From IMG/VR virus record IMGVR_UViG_3300042486_001634, positions 1 to 35,664 of that record: a stretch of DNA of 35,664 nucleotides; one strand, 5' to 3'. The translations under genes were made by a program, and so were the position numbers. Shown here one piece after another: positions 1-8,096 of the stretch. Each line of letters opens with the position of its first letter. Positions within the stretch are counted from its first letter, which is position 1. The notes under the pieces were generated by a model, which saw nothing but the letters and a program-made list of their open reading frames with translations, made no database searches and was not told where the DNA came from. The DNA comes from a virus.

Positions 1-1
1 T

Positions 2-64
2 GATGTACCTGATATCCAAAAGAAGAACCCAACTTTACTTTATTTACCTGACTCATTAAACTAA
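2..64 (+). CDS. C-terminal end of an upstream gene (partial)
   Basis: An open frame runs from the window edge to a TAA at 62-64, encoding 20 residues that end in LPDSLN. The next start codon follows 7 nt later, the tight spacing used throughout this genome, which supports a real gene end. The fragment is too short for any family assignment. The partial call rests only on an open frame and operon spacing. Confidence 0.45.
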   Translation, partial: DVPDIQKKNPTLLYLPDSLN

Positions 65-71
65 TACAACA

Positions 72-341
72 ATGGAAGTATCAATGGACGGATTGAGGAA
101 ACAGTTGTTAAGGAACTACAACTCCCTCGCAGAAAAATTAAATAAGAATATCAAGGACAAATCTTGGGAACCTCATATTACAATTGACGTAGATTCAATC
201 CAAAGAGAAATGGATGGTTTAAGAAGTTGTATTGTAACATTGGCATTCACTTACCAAGATGGTGAAGGTGGATGGAAAGAAATGGATGAAAATACCCATT
301 TTGAGTTATTTAATCTTGATGAAGATGAAGATGAAGATTAA
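72..341 (+). CDS. Small acidic-tailed hypothetical protein
   Basis: This 89-residue protein is of unknown function. It has a basic, helical N-terminal half (GLRKQLLRNYNSLAEKLNK), a middle section with beta character, and a strikingly acidic tail ending in DEDEDED. I see no signal peptide, membrane segment or catalytic motif. The ATG at 72 sits 7 nt after the preceding stop, so it probably belongs to the same transcript as the partial gene before it. Acidic tails on small phage proteins can mimic DNA or bind basic partners, but nothing here shows that. Confidence 0.75.
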   Translation: MEVSMDGLRKQLLRNYNSLAEKLNKNIKDKSWEPHITIDVDSIQREMDGLRSCIVTLAFTYQDGEGGWKEMDENTHFELFNLDEDEDED

Positions 342-345
342 TTTT

Positions 346-377
346 TTTGGATAAATTTAGAAAAATAATTACCTTTG
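346..377 (+). promoter_or_regulatory. Bacteroidetes-type promoter, TTTG-N20-TACCTTTG
   Basis: TTTG at 346-349 and TACCTTTG at 370-377 are separated by exactly 20 nt, matching the known Bacteroidetes -33/-7 consensus (TTTG and TAnnTTTG). The ATG at 397 follows 19 nt later. It presumably drives the genes from 397 to 1889, which end at the terminator at 1871-1903. Confidence 0.75.
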
Positions 378-396
378 TGTCCTAAATAATAAAAAT

Positions 397-897
397 ATGA
401 CAACATTATTAATTATCGTAGGTATTTTATTCGGAGCACTTTTAATTGGATTTCTATATCACACCATACAATTGAATTCACGAAAATCCGAATTTAAAGA
501 TTGGATTGTTGGTGATAAACTAATTCTAAAGACAAGTAGCGTTGAATACACCGAAATACAAAAGTTAAACCAAACTTTGGGAAATGTCGTTGGTTGGAAT
601 GTAGACAACATTTATCTTAAAATTGGTGATACAACACATAAATGTGAGTGGTCTTGTTTTGATTCAAATAAATCAGCGTTATGGAGACGTAACTATGATG
701 AGTGTAAAAAATATATGGGAGTAGACCCAGGATTCAATGCGGAACTTGGTGAATCAAATTCAAAGGCAAAAATCCATGGAAAAACTATTGAACTATTAAG
801 TGAAGTTGAGTGTGAAGTATATCTTAAGATAGCGATTAATGAGGAAGATTATGACACCGCAGAATTAATTAAAAGAAGAATGGAGAAATTCAGATAA
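397..897 (+). CDS. Membrane-anchored protein with UVR-like C-terminal helical hairpin
   Basis: This 166-residue protein begins with one clear transmembrane segment (about residues 4-22, rich in L, I, V and G) followed by positive charges, so the bulk is probably cytoplasmic. Its last 25 residues (LKIAINEEDYDTAELIKRR) match the spacing of the UVR motif, the short helical hairpin of UvrB/UvrC that mediates protein contacts. The middle (WRRNYDECKKYMGVDPGFN) is unrecognised. It is first behind the promoter at 346-377. Function unknown; a membrane-tethered adaptor is an inference. Confidence 0.8.
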   Translation: MTTLLIIVGILFGALLIGFLYHTIQLNSRKSEFKDWIVGDKLILKTSSVEYTEIQKLNQTLGNVVGWNVDNIYLKIGDTTHKCEWSCFDSNKSALWRRNYDECKKYMGVDPGFNAELGESNSKAKIHGKTIELLSEVECEVYLKIAINEEDYDTAELIKRRMEKFR

Positions 898-927
898 TTT
901 TGATATATTATAAATATAAAAAAAACT

Positions 928-1230
928 ATGACAACAGAAGAATTTAACGAAAAGTACAAAGATTATCTTGAAGATGGTCATTACGGTTTGGATATTAGTT
1001 ATCCATCTGTTATTGAATATTTGGATAAAATATTTCAGGACTTAATCAAAGTTCCTGGTTTTAAATACTCTCAAATAAAATTGAAGTTTAACTCTTCAAG
1101 ATTCTACACTAACCTGTACACAATTGCACCAACATTTGGTGGATTATTAGATAGAAAGATTGAAAAAGAAATTGATTTCTTGGTTAGGGTTGAAGATGAA
1201 GTTTACAAACGCTTAAATACAAACAAATAA
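928..1230 (+). CDS. Hypothetical protein, 100 aa
   Basis: This soluble-looking protein of 100 residues has mixed charge and no recognisable motif. It starts with MTTEEFNEKYKDYLEDG and has several aromatic residues in a likely alpha/beta fold. The ATG at 928 lies 30 nt after the previous stop, with an AT-rich leader carrying TATAAATA about 12 nt upstream. The next gene starts 3 nt after its stop, so the two are cotranscribed. Function unknown. Confidence 0.75.
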   Translation: MTTEEFNEKYKDYLEDGHYGLDISYPSVIEYLDKIFQDLIKVPGFKYSQIKLKFNSSRFYTNLYTIAPTFGGLLDRKIEKEIDFLVRVEDEVYKRLNTNK

Positions 1231-1233
1231 ATT

Positions 1234-1617
1234 ATGACATCACTATTATTAATTATTTTAGCGGCAATAATAAATGCCGCAATGGACACATTAAATGCAC
1301 GTTACCACAGAAGTGTATTTTACAACGGCAAATGGCCTAAGTTTAACAAGTTCACAAATCCAGCATCATCATGGCAAAACAAGTGGAAAGACGGTGATAG
1401 AGATAAAGGAGAATTATTCTTTGGTTCAAGTACATTCTTAGTTTGGACAACAGATGCTTGGCACCTATTTAAAACATTAATGTTATTGTGTTTTTCCGTG
1501 GCAGTGGTAACATATAACCCAATGATACACCCAATAATTGACGCAATAACATATTGGATAGTATTTGGAATTGTATTTGAATTGTTTTGGAGTAAAATCT
1601 TTTTAAAATCAAAATGA
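1234..1617 (+). CDS. Multi-pass phage membrane protein
   Basis: This 127-residue integral membrane protein has an N-terminal hydrophobic helix (residues 3-18), a polar W/K/F-rich loop (NPASSWQNKWKDGD region, residues 35-60), a helix near 80-95 and a last helix near 103-120. The order 'AAMDTLNARYHRS... SSWQNKWK... TTDAWHLFKTL' resembles a family I associate with phages and prophages of Bacteroidetes, with no assigned function. Its last codons overlap the next ATG (ATGA at 1614-1617), so the pair is translationally coupled. A role at the host inner membrane is likely; a holin cannot be excluded. Confidence 0.8.
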   Translation: MTSLLLIILAAIINAAMDTLNARYHRSVFYNGKWPKFNKFTNPASSWQNKWKDGDRDKGELFFGSSTFLVWTTDAWHLFKTLMLLCFSVAVVTYNPMIHPIIDAITYWIVFGIVFELFWSKIFLKSK

Positions 1618-1889
1618 AAAAGTTATTATTAATATTAATGTTTATAGTTACAGGTATAGTATCTTGTGACTCTAATTTGAATGTGAAGATAATTGAGGTA
1701 CCAGCTCAATTCACAATTGATTCAGTTCAATACCATGGTGTTGGTAGTGATAATACATTACAAGTTAGTCCATATTGGAAACTACACTTAACTGAACCTG
1801 ATATGTGGATTCGTTCAAATTCTAAATATGAAAAAGGAGATACGATTACAATACGTGTTCGTACGGCAATAAAAAACCCCACTCTTTAG
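1614..1889 (+). CDS. Small predicted lipoprotein
   Basis: This 91-residue protein starts with a classic lipoprotein signal: KK, an LLLILMFIVTG hydrophobic core, and a lipobox ending at Cys18 (IVSC), so it should be lipidated and exported. The mature part has beta-strand character (VQYHGVGSDNTLQVSPYWKL). It is coupled to the preceding membrane protein by an ATGA overlap. The last codons and the stop lie inside the terminator at 1871-1903. Phage lipoproteins often act in superinfection exclusion or as spanins, but no sequence here decides between them. Confidence 0.8.
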   Translation: MKKLLLILMFIVTGIVSCDSNLNVKIIEVPAQFTIDSVQYHGVGSDNTLQVSPYWKLHLTEPDMWIRSNSKYEKGDTITIRVRTAIKNPTL

Positions 1890-1903
1890 GAATGGGGTTT
1901 TTT
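1871..1903. terminator. Bidirectional intrinsic terminator
   Basis: A-tract, ACCCCA stem arm, 11-nt loop, TGGGGT arm and T-tract form a terminator usable on both strands, between convergent genes. The TAG stop of the lipoprotein gene lies in the loop, so the terminator is partly coding. Confidence 0.9.
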
Positions 1904-1904
1904 A

Positions 1905-2960
1905 TTATTTAAATGCTCTTTGACTATTATACAAATTATATAAAGATGTAATTTCTCCGACTGAAAGTGCGGTATTATAAATATTAACAACGTTAATTCT
2001 ACCGTTAAAAGTATTACTACCACTTTGTGAACTTCCATCAGCAGTACCACCAATTATTGTTCTAAAACCGTTGCTCACTAAAGAACCTGAAGGGCCAGCA
2101 GTAGGTGACCCTATCTGAGTGCCATCAACAAAACCATACAAATCATTCGCCCCATCAAAAGTTATTGTAAACATATACCAACTACCCGACGCTATAGCTC
2201 CAAAGTTAATCGAGTAATCTGTCCCACCAAGATTAATTCTTCCTTGAAACCCATTTGAACCATTACCAATAATTGCAAAATTAGAATTGCCCACTCCTTT
2301 TGTACGTTGTCCAACAATAGTATTCTCAACTGAGTATACACTTTCTTCTTGAATGTAAGCCCAAACATTAACAGTAAATTCTTGTAATGCAGAACCAAAT
2401 GCTGGACAATCAGCAAACTGTCCTCCTCCACCCGCTCTTTCCATATTAAGGAAACTATCCGAATAGTTATTACTTGAGTTTCCAGAAAACCACGCAGTTC
2501 CACCAGATAAATTACCCTGTGTTACAGTTCCACCAGCAACACTATACCAATTTGTACCCATCCAAGGATAAGATGCTGTGTAACCAGCGTCTAAATTTAA
2601 TAAAAGATTGTCAATTTGAGGTAATTCAGGGTAATCAATATTAACTAAAGCAATTGTGTTTAAGGTAGAACATGCCTCAATAACCTCCGCAGGTGTGTCG
2701 TTAGTTGAACCAATATTTAAATTTAATCCAAAATCAACAAGAGCATCCACAGTTGGAATCTCATATATTGACGGTCCTTGAGATGCTTTATTTTGATAAC
2801 TAACAAATCCTCCAACAGGGATATCATATCCTGCCCAAAATCCTGAACCAGCTGTTGGTCCGTATTGATAATTTTCAACTACACCAATGTCGTAGTTTCC
2901 TTTTCTGATACAGCATCCTGTTGTTTTAGAACCTGTATTATATTTAATTGGTTGTGCCAT
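1905..2960 (-). CDS. Tail protein with LamG/concanavalin A-like domain
   Basis: This 351-residue structural protein has a Gly/Tyr-rich N-terminal region (about 1-110) likely to contact the virion, then 'NLLLNLDAGYTASYP', a typical opening of LamG-like jelly-roll modules. The domain runs to the end, with strands such as QEFTVNVWAYIQ, WYMFTITFDGANDLYGFVDG and NGRINVVNIYNTALSVGEI, all characteristic of the laminin-G/concanavalin A superfamily. Such domains bind carbohydrate or other receptors, so a host-recognition role is likely. The ATG is preceded by a TATTTATA element, like one of the collagen fibre genes, which hints at late expression. Confidence 0.85.
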   Translation of the reverse strand: MAQPIKYNTGSKTTGCCIRKGNYDIGVVENYQYGPTAGSGFWAGYDIPVGGFVSYQNKASQGPSIYEIPTVDALVDFGLNLNIGSTNDTPAEVIEACSTLNTIALVNIDYPELPQIDNLLLNLDAGYTASYPWMGTNWYSVAGGTVTQGNLSGGTAWFSGNSSNNYSDSFLNMERAGGGGQFADCPAFGSALQEFTVNVWAYIQEESVYSVENTIVGQRTKGVGNSNFAIIGNGSNGFQGRINLGGTDYSINFGAIASGSWYMFTITFDGANDLYGFVDGTQIGSPTAGPSGSLVSNGFRTIIGGTADGSSQSGSNTFNGRINVVNIYNTALSVGEITSLYNLYNSQRAFK

Positions 2961-2974
2961 AATTCTTTTTTATA

Positions 2975-2982
2975 TATAAATA
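2975..2982 (-). promoter_or_regulatory. TATTTATA element upstream of the LamG tail gene
   Basis: Reading with the gene, TATTTATA ends 14 nt before the ATG at 2960. The same octamer recurs ahead of several other genes here. No TAnnTTTG promoter is visible at this gene, so this may be a phage-specific (late?) signal. Confidence 0.35.
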
Positions 2983-3011
2983 CAACAATCTTTCAGTATT
3001 TTCAAAATAGT

Positions 3012-3479
3012 TTAAATTGAATTTAAATCTCCAATAATAACTTTAGGATTTACACCCATTGCAGCTGCAGTGCATAATCTTGTATTACCTGCAACCAAGT
3101 GATATTGGTTCCCAAATTTTAAAATTAATGGTGGTCTATATTCACCACTTAATATCGCTTTTTTTAATTTTGACGGAGAACTTTTGTTGTATTTTTTGGC
3201 AAGTCCAACAACCTTATCCATTTCACCTTTTTTTATTTGGTTAGATTCGGTGTTCTGTAATTTTTTCCAAACTTTATCATCAAGTTTGGTTTCTTTAGAA
3301 TTTTTGAATGCCTTTACGATGTCTTTAACTGATGTTTCAAACTTACCATCACGGCTTAAGTCCTGAGCAGTCCTTTCAATCTCATCCATTTCATCTTTTA
3401 AGTATTCTGTTTTTTTTTCACCTTGTAGTGATTCAAACATAACTTCCTTAATTCTATTAATTTCTTCTGTTAGTTTCAT
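3012..3479 (-). CDS. ParB/Srx-like protein with N-terminal packaging-tag-like segment
   Basis: I start at the ATG at 3479 (155 residues) because the longer frame needs a TTG start. The C-terminal part (about 114-153) reads RPPLILKFGNQYHLVAGNTR followed by LCTAAAMGV; the 'LVAGNTRL' box corresponds to the phosphate-binding G-x-R-R/TRL region of ParB/sulfiredoxin-like domains, found in phage nucleases and partition proteins. Residues 20-110 are helical and charged. The start MKLTEEINRIKEVMFESLQG resembles the short N-terminal tags of other proteins in this window and may direct capsid packaging. It is not coupled to its neighbours. Confidence 0.75.
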   Translation of the reverse strand: MKLTEEINRIKEVMFESLQGEKKTEYLKDEMDEIERTAQDLSRDGKFETSVKDIVKAFKNSKETKLDDKVWKKLQNTESNQIKKGEMDKVVGLAKKYNKSSPSKLKKAILSGEYRPPLILKFGNQYHLVAGNTRLCTAAAMGVNPKVIIGDLNSI

Positions 3480-3577
3480 TTCTTTAACGATTAAAAAGTG
3501 ACTCCCCGATTGTATTAGATAAAACAATTGTACATAATAGTAAAAATCCAACTATTATTATTACGTTCACAACATTT

Positions 3578-4009
3578 TTAATTATTTTTTTTATCTTCTC
3601 CATATAAAAATTTTGAATATTTTGGAAATTCTTTGTCGAATTTTTTTATAAAAATACCTGATAAAATATTACACATATTCTCTTCAGGTCCTCCGATGTT
3701 TTGAATCTTAGCATTGTCCTTTAATCCCATTTTTTGATGTTGGAATTCGTGAACCCATTCATGACTTAACGTTCTAAGAACATCAATCAATAACCTATTG
3801 CCACTTAAAACAAATATTTCACCTTTAGGGCGTCTAACACCTGTGGTCATTTTTACACTCCTATTAGGTAAAAAATTAATATAAACATCCCTCTTCAATG
3901 GTAAATAAGTTTGAACAAACTTAACAAACTCTTTAATAACATTGATTTGTTTTGATGTTATTGAATTATCAATATTTTTGAAACATACCTTCATTGTAAA
4001 TAAATACAT
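3578..4009 (-). CDS. HExxH zinc metallopeptidase-like protein
   Basis: This 143-residue protein carries HEWVH at residues 83-87 (a zincin HExxH active site) in the context TLSHEWVHEFQHQ, and a downstream glutamate pair at 109-110 (GGPEEN) that could supply the third zinc ligand as in gluzincins. It is smaller than secreted proteases and lacks a signal peptide, so it is probably intracellular. The ATG at 4009 overlaps the glf stop as TAATG. A second ATG at 3994 (MKVCFKNID) is preceded by TGTATTTATTTACA and may be the real start. Substrate unknown. Confidence 0.8.
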   Translation of the reverse strand: MYLFTMKVCFKNIDNSITSKQINVIKEFVKFVQTYLPLKRDVYINFLPNRSVKMTTGVRRPKGEIFVLSGNRLLIDVLRTLSHEWVHEFQHQKMGLKDNAKIQNIGGPEENMCNILSGIFIKKFDKEFPKYSKFLYGEDKKNN

Positions 4010-5112
4010 TAAAGTTCAGATATCTTCACCAATGCTTGAGCAATAACTTGGTGCATATCATAATAGACATAGCTTCCCAACCTACCACCAAAAATATACT
4101 TATCAAGACCTTTAGTTAGTTCTTGGTATTTGTTATATATTTCGGTGTTTTTAGTATCTCTAATCGGATAATACGGCTCGTTGGTACCATCATAGTCATT
4201 TGGGTATTCACGACTTATAATCGTTCCTTTTTGATTCTGATGGTCAAACCATTTATGTTCTAATATTCTTGTGTAAAGTGTTTCTGAATCTGTATAATTC
4301 ATAACAGGAACTCCTTGGAAGTTATCCTGTTCAAGTTGTTCTGTCTCCCATGTTAAACTTTTATACTCTAGTTTACCATACTGATAGTCAAAGAATTTAT
4401 CAATTGGGCCAGTGTAAATTACTTTATTCGCAATTGAATCATAATAATCTTTATGATTGAAGTAATCTGAATTTAAAAGAACGTCTATCCCTTCTAACAT
4501 TTTCTCAAATATTTGAGTGTACCCACCGATTGGTATTCCTGTGTACTTGTCATTGAAGTAATTACTACCCCAATCAAATCTAACAGGTAATCTTTTAATA
4601 ATGGCAGGTGGTAATGAAGTACATGGTCTATTCCATTGTTTTTCAGTGTAACCCTTGATTAGTTTTTCGTAGATATCTTTACCAACCATTGAAATCGCTT
4701 GTTCTTCAAGGTTTGTTATCTCACCTGTGAATTTCTGAGATTCAATCTTTTCTTTTGCTTGTTCAGGTGTATTCACCCCCCACATTTGATTAAACGTCCA
4801 CATACTGAAAGGTAGTGTAAACATCTCATCCTTATAATTTGCAATAACATTGTGTGTGTATTGTTTAAACTCTGCAAATTGGTTCACATAATCCCACAAC
4901 TTTTTATCATTTGTATGGAATATATGTGCACCATATTTGTGAACGTGAATATTATTAATGTTTTCTGTATAACAGTTTCCACCAATGTGGTTTCTTGAAT
5001 CAATAACTAAACATCGTTTACCTTGTTTGGTTAACTCATGGGCACATACACTCCCAAAAATTCCCGCACCTACAATTAGGTAATCATATTTGTTATTATC
5101 CACTAATATCAT
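4009..5112 (-). CDS. glf: UDP-galactopyranose mutase
   Basis: This 367-residue flavoenzyme is expected to interconvert UDP-galactopyranose and UDP-galactofuranose. The N-terminal FAD-binding Rossmann motif is clear (YLIVGAGIFGS, about 10-21), followed by the acidic end of beta-2 (VIDSRNHIGGNCYTE). Family signatures GYTEKQWNRP, YYPIRDTKN and the C-terminal GGRLGSYVYYDMHQVI are all present. Length is normal for bacterial UGM. It overlaps the upstream GT2 gene by ATGA and the downstream peptidase by TAATG. With the neighbouring glycosyltransferases it suggests a galactofuranose-containing glycan made during infection, on the host surface or the virion. Confidence 0.95.
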   Translation of the reverse strand: MILVDNNKYDYLIVGAGIFGSVCAHELTKQGKRCLVIDSRNHIGGNCYTENINNIHVHKYGAHIFHTNDKKLWDYVNQFAEFKQYTHNVIANYKDEMFTLPFSMWTFNQMWGVNTPEQAKEKIESQKFTGEITNLEEQAISMVGKDIYEKLIKGYTEKQWNRPCTSLPPAIIKRLPVRFDWGSNYFNDKYTGIPIGGYTQIFEKMLEGIDVLLNSDYFNHKDYYDSIANKVIYTGPIDKFFDYQYGKLEYKSLTWETEQLEQDNFQGVPVMNYTDSETLYTRILEHKWFDHQNQKGTIISREYPNDYDGTNEPYYPIRDTKNTEIYNKYQELTKGLDKYIFGGRLGSYVYYDMHQVIAQALVKISEL

Positions 5113-6266
5113 TTAAAATCAAAAGTTATACTGGTCATGTCAACCATTGGTTCGTTTATTTTTTTTGAGAACTTATCCTTTAACTCAGTTAACATTGTTC
5201 CTGTGTTGTGATAAGCCCTACCTTCAATTAAGAAAGATAATCTTGGGAACGGATTAGTTCTCTCAGGTTGTAACATTTTATTAACAACCGACAACGCCGC
5301 CTCATATTGTCCCAATTTTTCAAAATAAAAACATAAATGTACTAAGTGTTCGTTTCTATCAGGTGAGAATTGTTCTGCTAATCGATAGTGTTCGATTGCA
5401 TTATCTATATTACCAATAAAACTATGAGCATCTCCCATTAAGATTAATGCAAAATACGCCATTTCGTTTTGTGATTTTGCAGTCTTACTGTTATCCCAAT
5501 CCTGAGTTAAATTCAAGAACCTTTCATAATACCAAATTGACCTTCGAGCATATTCATCAGAATGCATTTTACCAAAAGCAAATTGACTTGGGTCTCCGTA
5601 TGAATCCGAATAACTTTTAGCTAAATACCAAAGGTGATACGAATCTTCTAATACTGTATCACCAACAACTTTATCAATTTCCAATTCAAGAGCGTCTCTT
5701 AAAAATTTTCTTGGTACCGCCCATGTGAATCCATCTTGAGAAACCAAGTGTCTAAATCCGTATGGCATTGTTCTTCTTTCAAAGTTTTCACCAACTTCAG
5801 GTAAATGTATTGTCTCATGTCTTTTATCATGTTGAAAGAACCATGGTAATCTTGCGTTCCAAAACCAAGTTCTGAAATATTTCAAATCCCCATTCTCGGC
5901 AACAAGGTTATAACTTTGAGCTGATGTATCGTCAAGTATTGACCAATCAAAATCTTCATCAACTTGTAATCTTTCGTCAGCATCCATTCTTAATATCCAA
6001 TCACACCCATGGTCTGTGTTGATGCAAGTTTGAAGTGTATGGTCTCGGTTGAAACCTGGATAGTTCCATTCAGTCTCATATGTAAACCCTGGAATACCTT
6101 CCTCTTTAAAAAAGTTATCAATAATCTCTTTTGTATTATCTTCTTTACCATTGCATTGAATAACATAATAGTCAATGTACGGTGCGGTTGATTCTAACAT
6201 TCTTAATATAGTTGGAGCCTCACTACCAACCATGGCGTTTAATACTATTTTTGTTCTCTTATTCAT
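5109..6266 (-). CDS. Family 2-like glycosyltransferase with TPR-like tail
   Basis: This 385-residue protein has an N-terminal GT-A fold: KIVLNAMVGSEAPTILRMLE, then YYVIQCNGKEDNTKEIIDNF, and the metal/nucleotide-sugar motif DWILRMDADERL (DxD near residue 95). The C-terminal third contains TPR-like helical repeats (AHSFIGNIDNAIEHYRLAEQ and KLGQYEAALSVVNKMLQ). This GT2-plus-TPR layout is common in phage and bacterial glycan loci. It overlaps the upstream fusion gene by 8 nt and glf by 4 nt, so all are coupled. The acceptor is unknown; use of UDP-galactofuranose is an inference from position. Confidence 0.88.
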   Translation of the reverse strand: MNKRTKIVLNAMVGSEAPTILRMLESTAPYIDYYVIQCNGKEDNTKEIIDNFFKEEGIPGFTYETEWNYPGFNRDHTLQTCINTDHGCDWILRMDADERLQVDEDFDWSILDDTSAQSYNLVAENGDLKYFRTWFWNARLPWFFQHDKRHETIHLPEVGENFERRTMPYGFRHLVSQDGFTWAVPRKFLRDALELEIDKVVGDTVLEDSYHLWYLAKSYSDSYGDPSQFAFGKMHSDEYARRSIWYYERFLNLTQDWDNSKTAKSQNEMAYFALILMGDAHSFIGNIDNAIEHYRLAEQFSPDRNEHLVHLCFYFEKLGQYEAALSVVNKMLQPERTNPFPRLSFLIEGRAYHNTGTMLTELKDKFSKKINEPMVDMTSITFDFK

Positions 6267-8094
6267 AAATGTAATTCATTATTTGTTCATCATTATGGAA
6301 CATTCTAATCGGTGCCCTATTTTGGAATTTCTGTGAGTGTCCCAACTCTTCGTCCCAATTCCAATCATTGAATCCCAATTCAATAATCCTGTTGTGAATT
6401 TCTAAATCGTAGTGGTCTCTAATCAATCTAGCCCTTCTGTTTATGTCGGTTGAGTTGTTATCAACCGTACTGTTTTTATTGTTATATTGTAAGTATAATA
6501 CTTTTTTAACATGAATCATCCTTGTATTTAAAAATGTTTTAATAATCATTTCTAAATCATCTGCAACAGGTGTACTTTTATTATGTCCTCCCATTTCAAG
6601 ATATTTCTTTCTTTCCCACATTCTAACATGGTCGGGCATACTGATGTTAAATCTGACCGTTAAAGGATTAATATCAGGGTACCAATGAGCGATTATATCT
6701 TTACCATCTACTTTTACTTTAGTGTGTCCTGCATATCCAAAATCAAAATAGTTGTCATGTCTTCCATACCAATTACCTGATAAATCATGGTCGTATGTTT
6801 TCATTTCACCGTCTTCATACATCTCACAAACATCACTGTATAGGAAACCTGCGTCAGGATGTTTTAAGATTGCATCATTGGATATCTCTAAACATTGTGA
6901 TGTCAATGCATCATCGTGGTCCAACTCCACTAACCAATCACCATCACATAACATTGCAGCCCTGTTCTTTGCAAGTCCGATATTACCACCACTTAACGGA
7001 TATATTCTGTGTGGTTTAACACGGTAATCTTTATCTTTAAGTTCCATTAAAATATCCCAAGTTGTTTCATCAGGTGAATCATCAACGACAATCCATTCCC
7101 AATTACCAAATGTTTGTTTTGCCAAACTTTCATATGTTCTTCTAATTCTTTCACCTGTTTGGTACGTTGGTGTAAATATTGAAAATCTTGGTCTAAAATA
7201 AGTAGTACCTCTAAAAACACTTTGACATACAATAATGTTCGCTAAAACATTGTCAGCAGGGATATAATCATAATCAATGTGAATTCTACTTAATTGAAAA
7301 TCATTAGTTTCAATTTTAGTATCACCCAAAGAGATTATTAGATTTGGTTTATATTTGGTATAATCTTCAAATACGTTATTAGTATAAGGTAAGGAATAAA
7401 CAATAACCTCATCGTATAATGCTTCTTCAAAATAAACATCCGAAATTAGTGTTTCAGTTCCAATCGTGTTCCATCCATAAACAATGGCGCTTGGTTTTTT
7501 TGTTTTCATATTATTTGTAATTTCTTTTTTACTATTGTCACCCTTAATTCCGTAAAAATATAGGTCTGACGCTTCGGCAATATTCGCAGTTCTTAACTCA
7601 AAGTATCCATTTGGAAATGTCTCGTTAAAATTTGGGAGAACCTTGAAATCTAAATGTGTTAGGTTTTTATAATAATCTGACCATTCTTCTGAAACCGCTT
7701 CAAGTAATTTTGCATGCCATGGAGAAGTTCTTCTTGTTCCATGTTCAGGTCTATCAGGCGCAGCACAAGTGAAGACAAATATTCCACCTGTCTTCAACAT
7801 TCTAATTATATTTGCAACCGTCTTATCATATTGGATATCATGTTCAAATACTTCAGTACAAATAATAACATCAAAGTATTCATCAGGCGCATTATACTCA
7901 TGACCTGCAGATACAACATCAACATTAGGACCTTCACCCACATCAATACCGACGTATTCACAATTTTCAAATAAAAAACGATTGTTACCGTTATTGTCCA
8001 ATGAACCTACATCCAAAACTTTTTTGTTTTTGAACATTTCAGGGTATTTTACCCTAACGCTATCACAGAATTCTCTTTGCGCTTTATGTGCCAT
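6259..8094 (-). CDS. Methyltransferase-glycosyltransferase fusion
   Basis: This 611-residue protein joins two enzymes. Residues about 1-190 form a class I SAM-dependent methyltransferase: KKVLDVGSLDNNGNNRFLF (motif I), YVGIDVGEGPNVDVV, and FDVIICTEVFEHD (motif IV-like). After a linker, residues about 300-560 form a GT2 domain: FSIFTPTYQTGERIRRTYES, WEWIVVDDSPDETTWDIL and the DxD-type motif LVELDHDDALTS. The fusion suggests that one acceptor glycan is both extended and methylated. It is coupled downstream to the GT2-TPR gene and lies 2 nt from the oxygenase gene upstream. No sign of frameshift between the halves. Confidence 0.9.
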   Translation of the reverse strand: MAHKAQREFCDSVRVKYPEMFKNKKVLDVGSLDNNGNNRFLFENCEYVGIDVGEGPNVDVVSAGHEYNAPDEYFDVIICTEVFEHDIQYDKTVANIIRMLKTGGIFVFTCAAPDRPEHGTRRTSPWHAKLLEAVSEEWSDYYKNLTHLDFKVLPNFNETFPNGYFELRTANIAEASDLYFYGIKGDNSKKEITNNMKTKKPSAIVYGWNTIGTETLISDVYFEEALYDEVIVYSLPYTNNVFEDYTKYKPNLIISLGDTKIETNDFQLSRIHIDYDYIPADNVLANIIVCQSVFRGTTYFRPRFSIFTPTYQTGERIRRTYESLAKQTFGNWEWIVVDDSPDETTWDILMELKDKDYRVKPHRIYPLSGGNIGLAKNRAAMLCDGDWLVELDHDDALTSQCLEISNDAILKHPDAGFLYSDVCEMYEDGEMKTYDHDLSGNWYGRHDNYFDFGYAGHTKVKVDGKDIIAHWYPDINPLTVRFNISMPDHVRMWERKKYLEMGGHNKSTPVADDLEMIIKTFLNTRMIHVKKVLYLQYNNKNSTVDNNSTDINRRARLIRDHYDLEIHNRIIELGFNDWNWDEELGHSQKFQNRAPIRMFHNDEQIMNYIYE

Positions 8095-8096
8095 TA

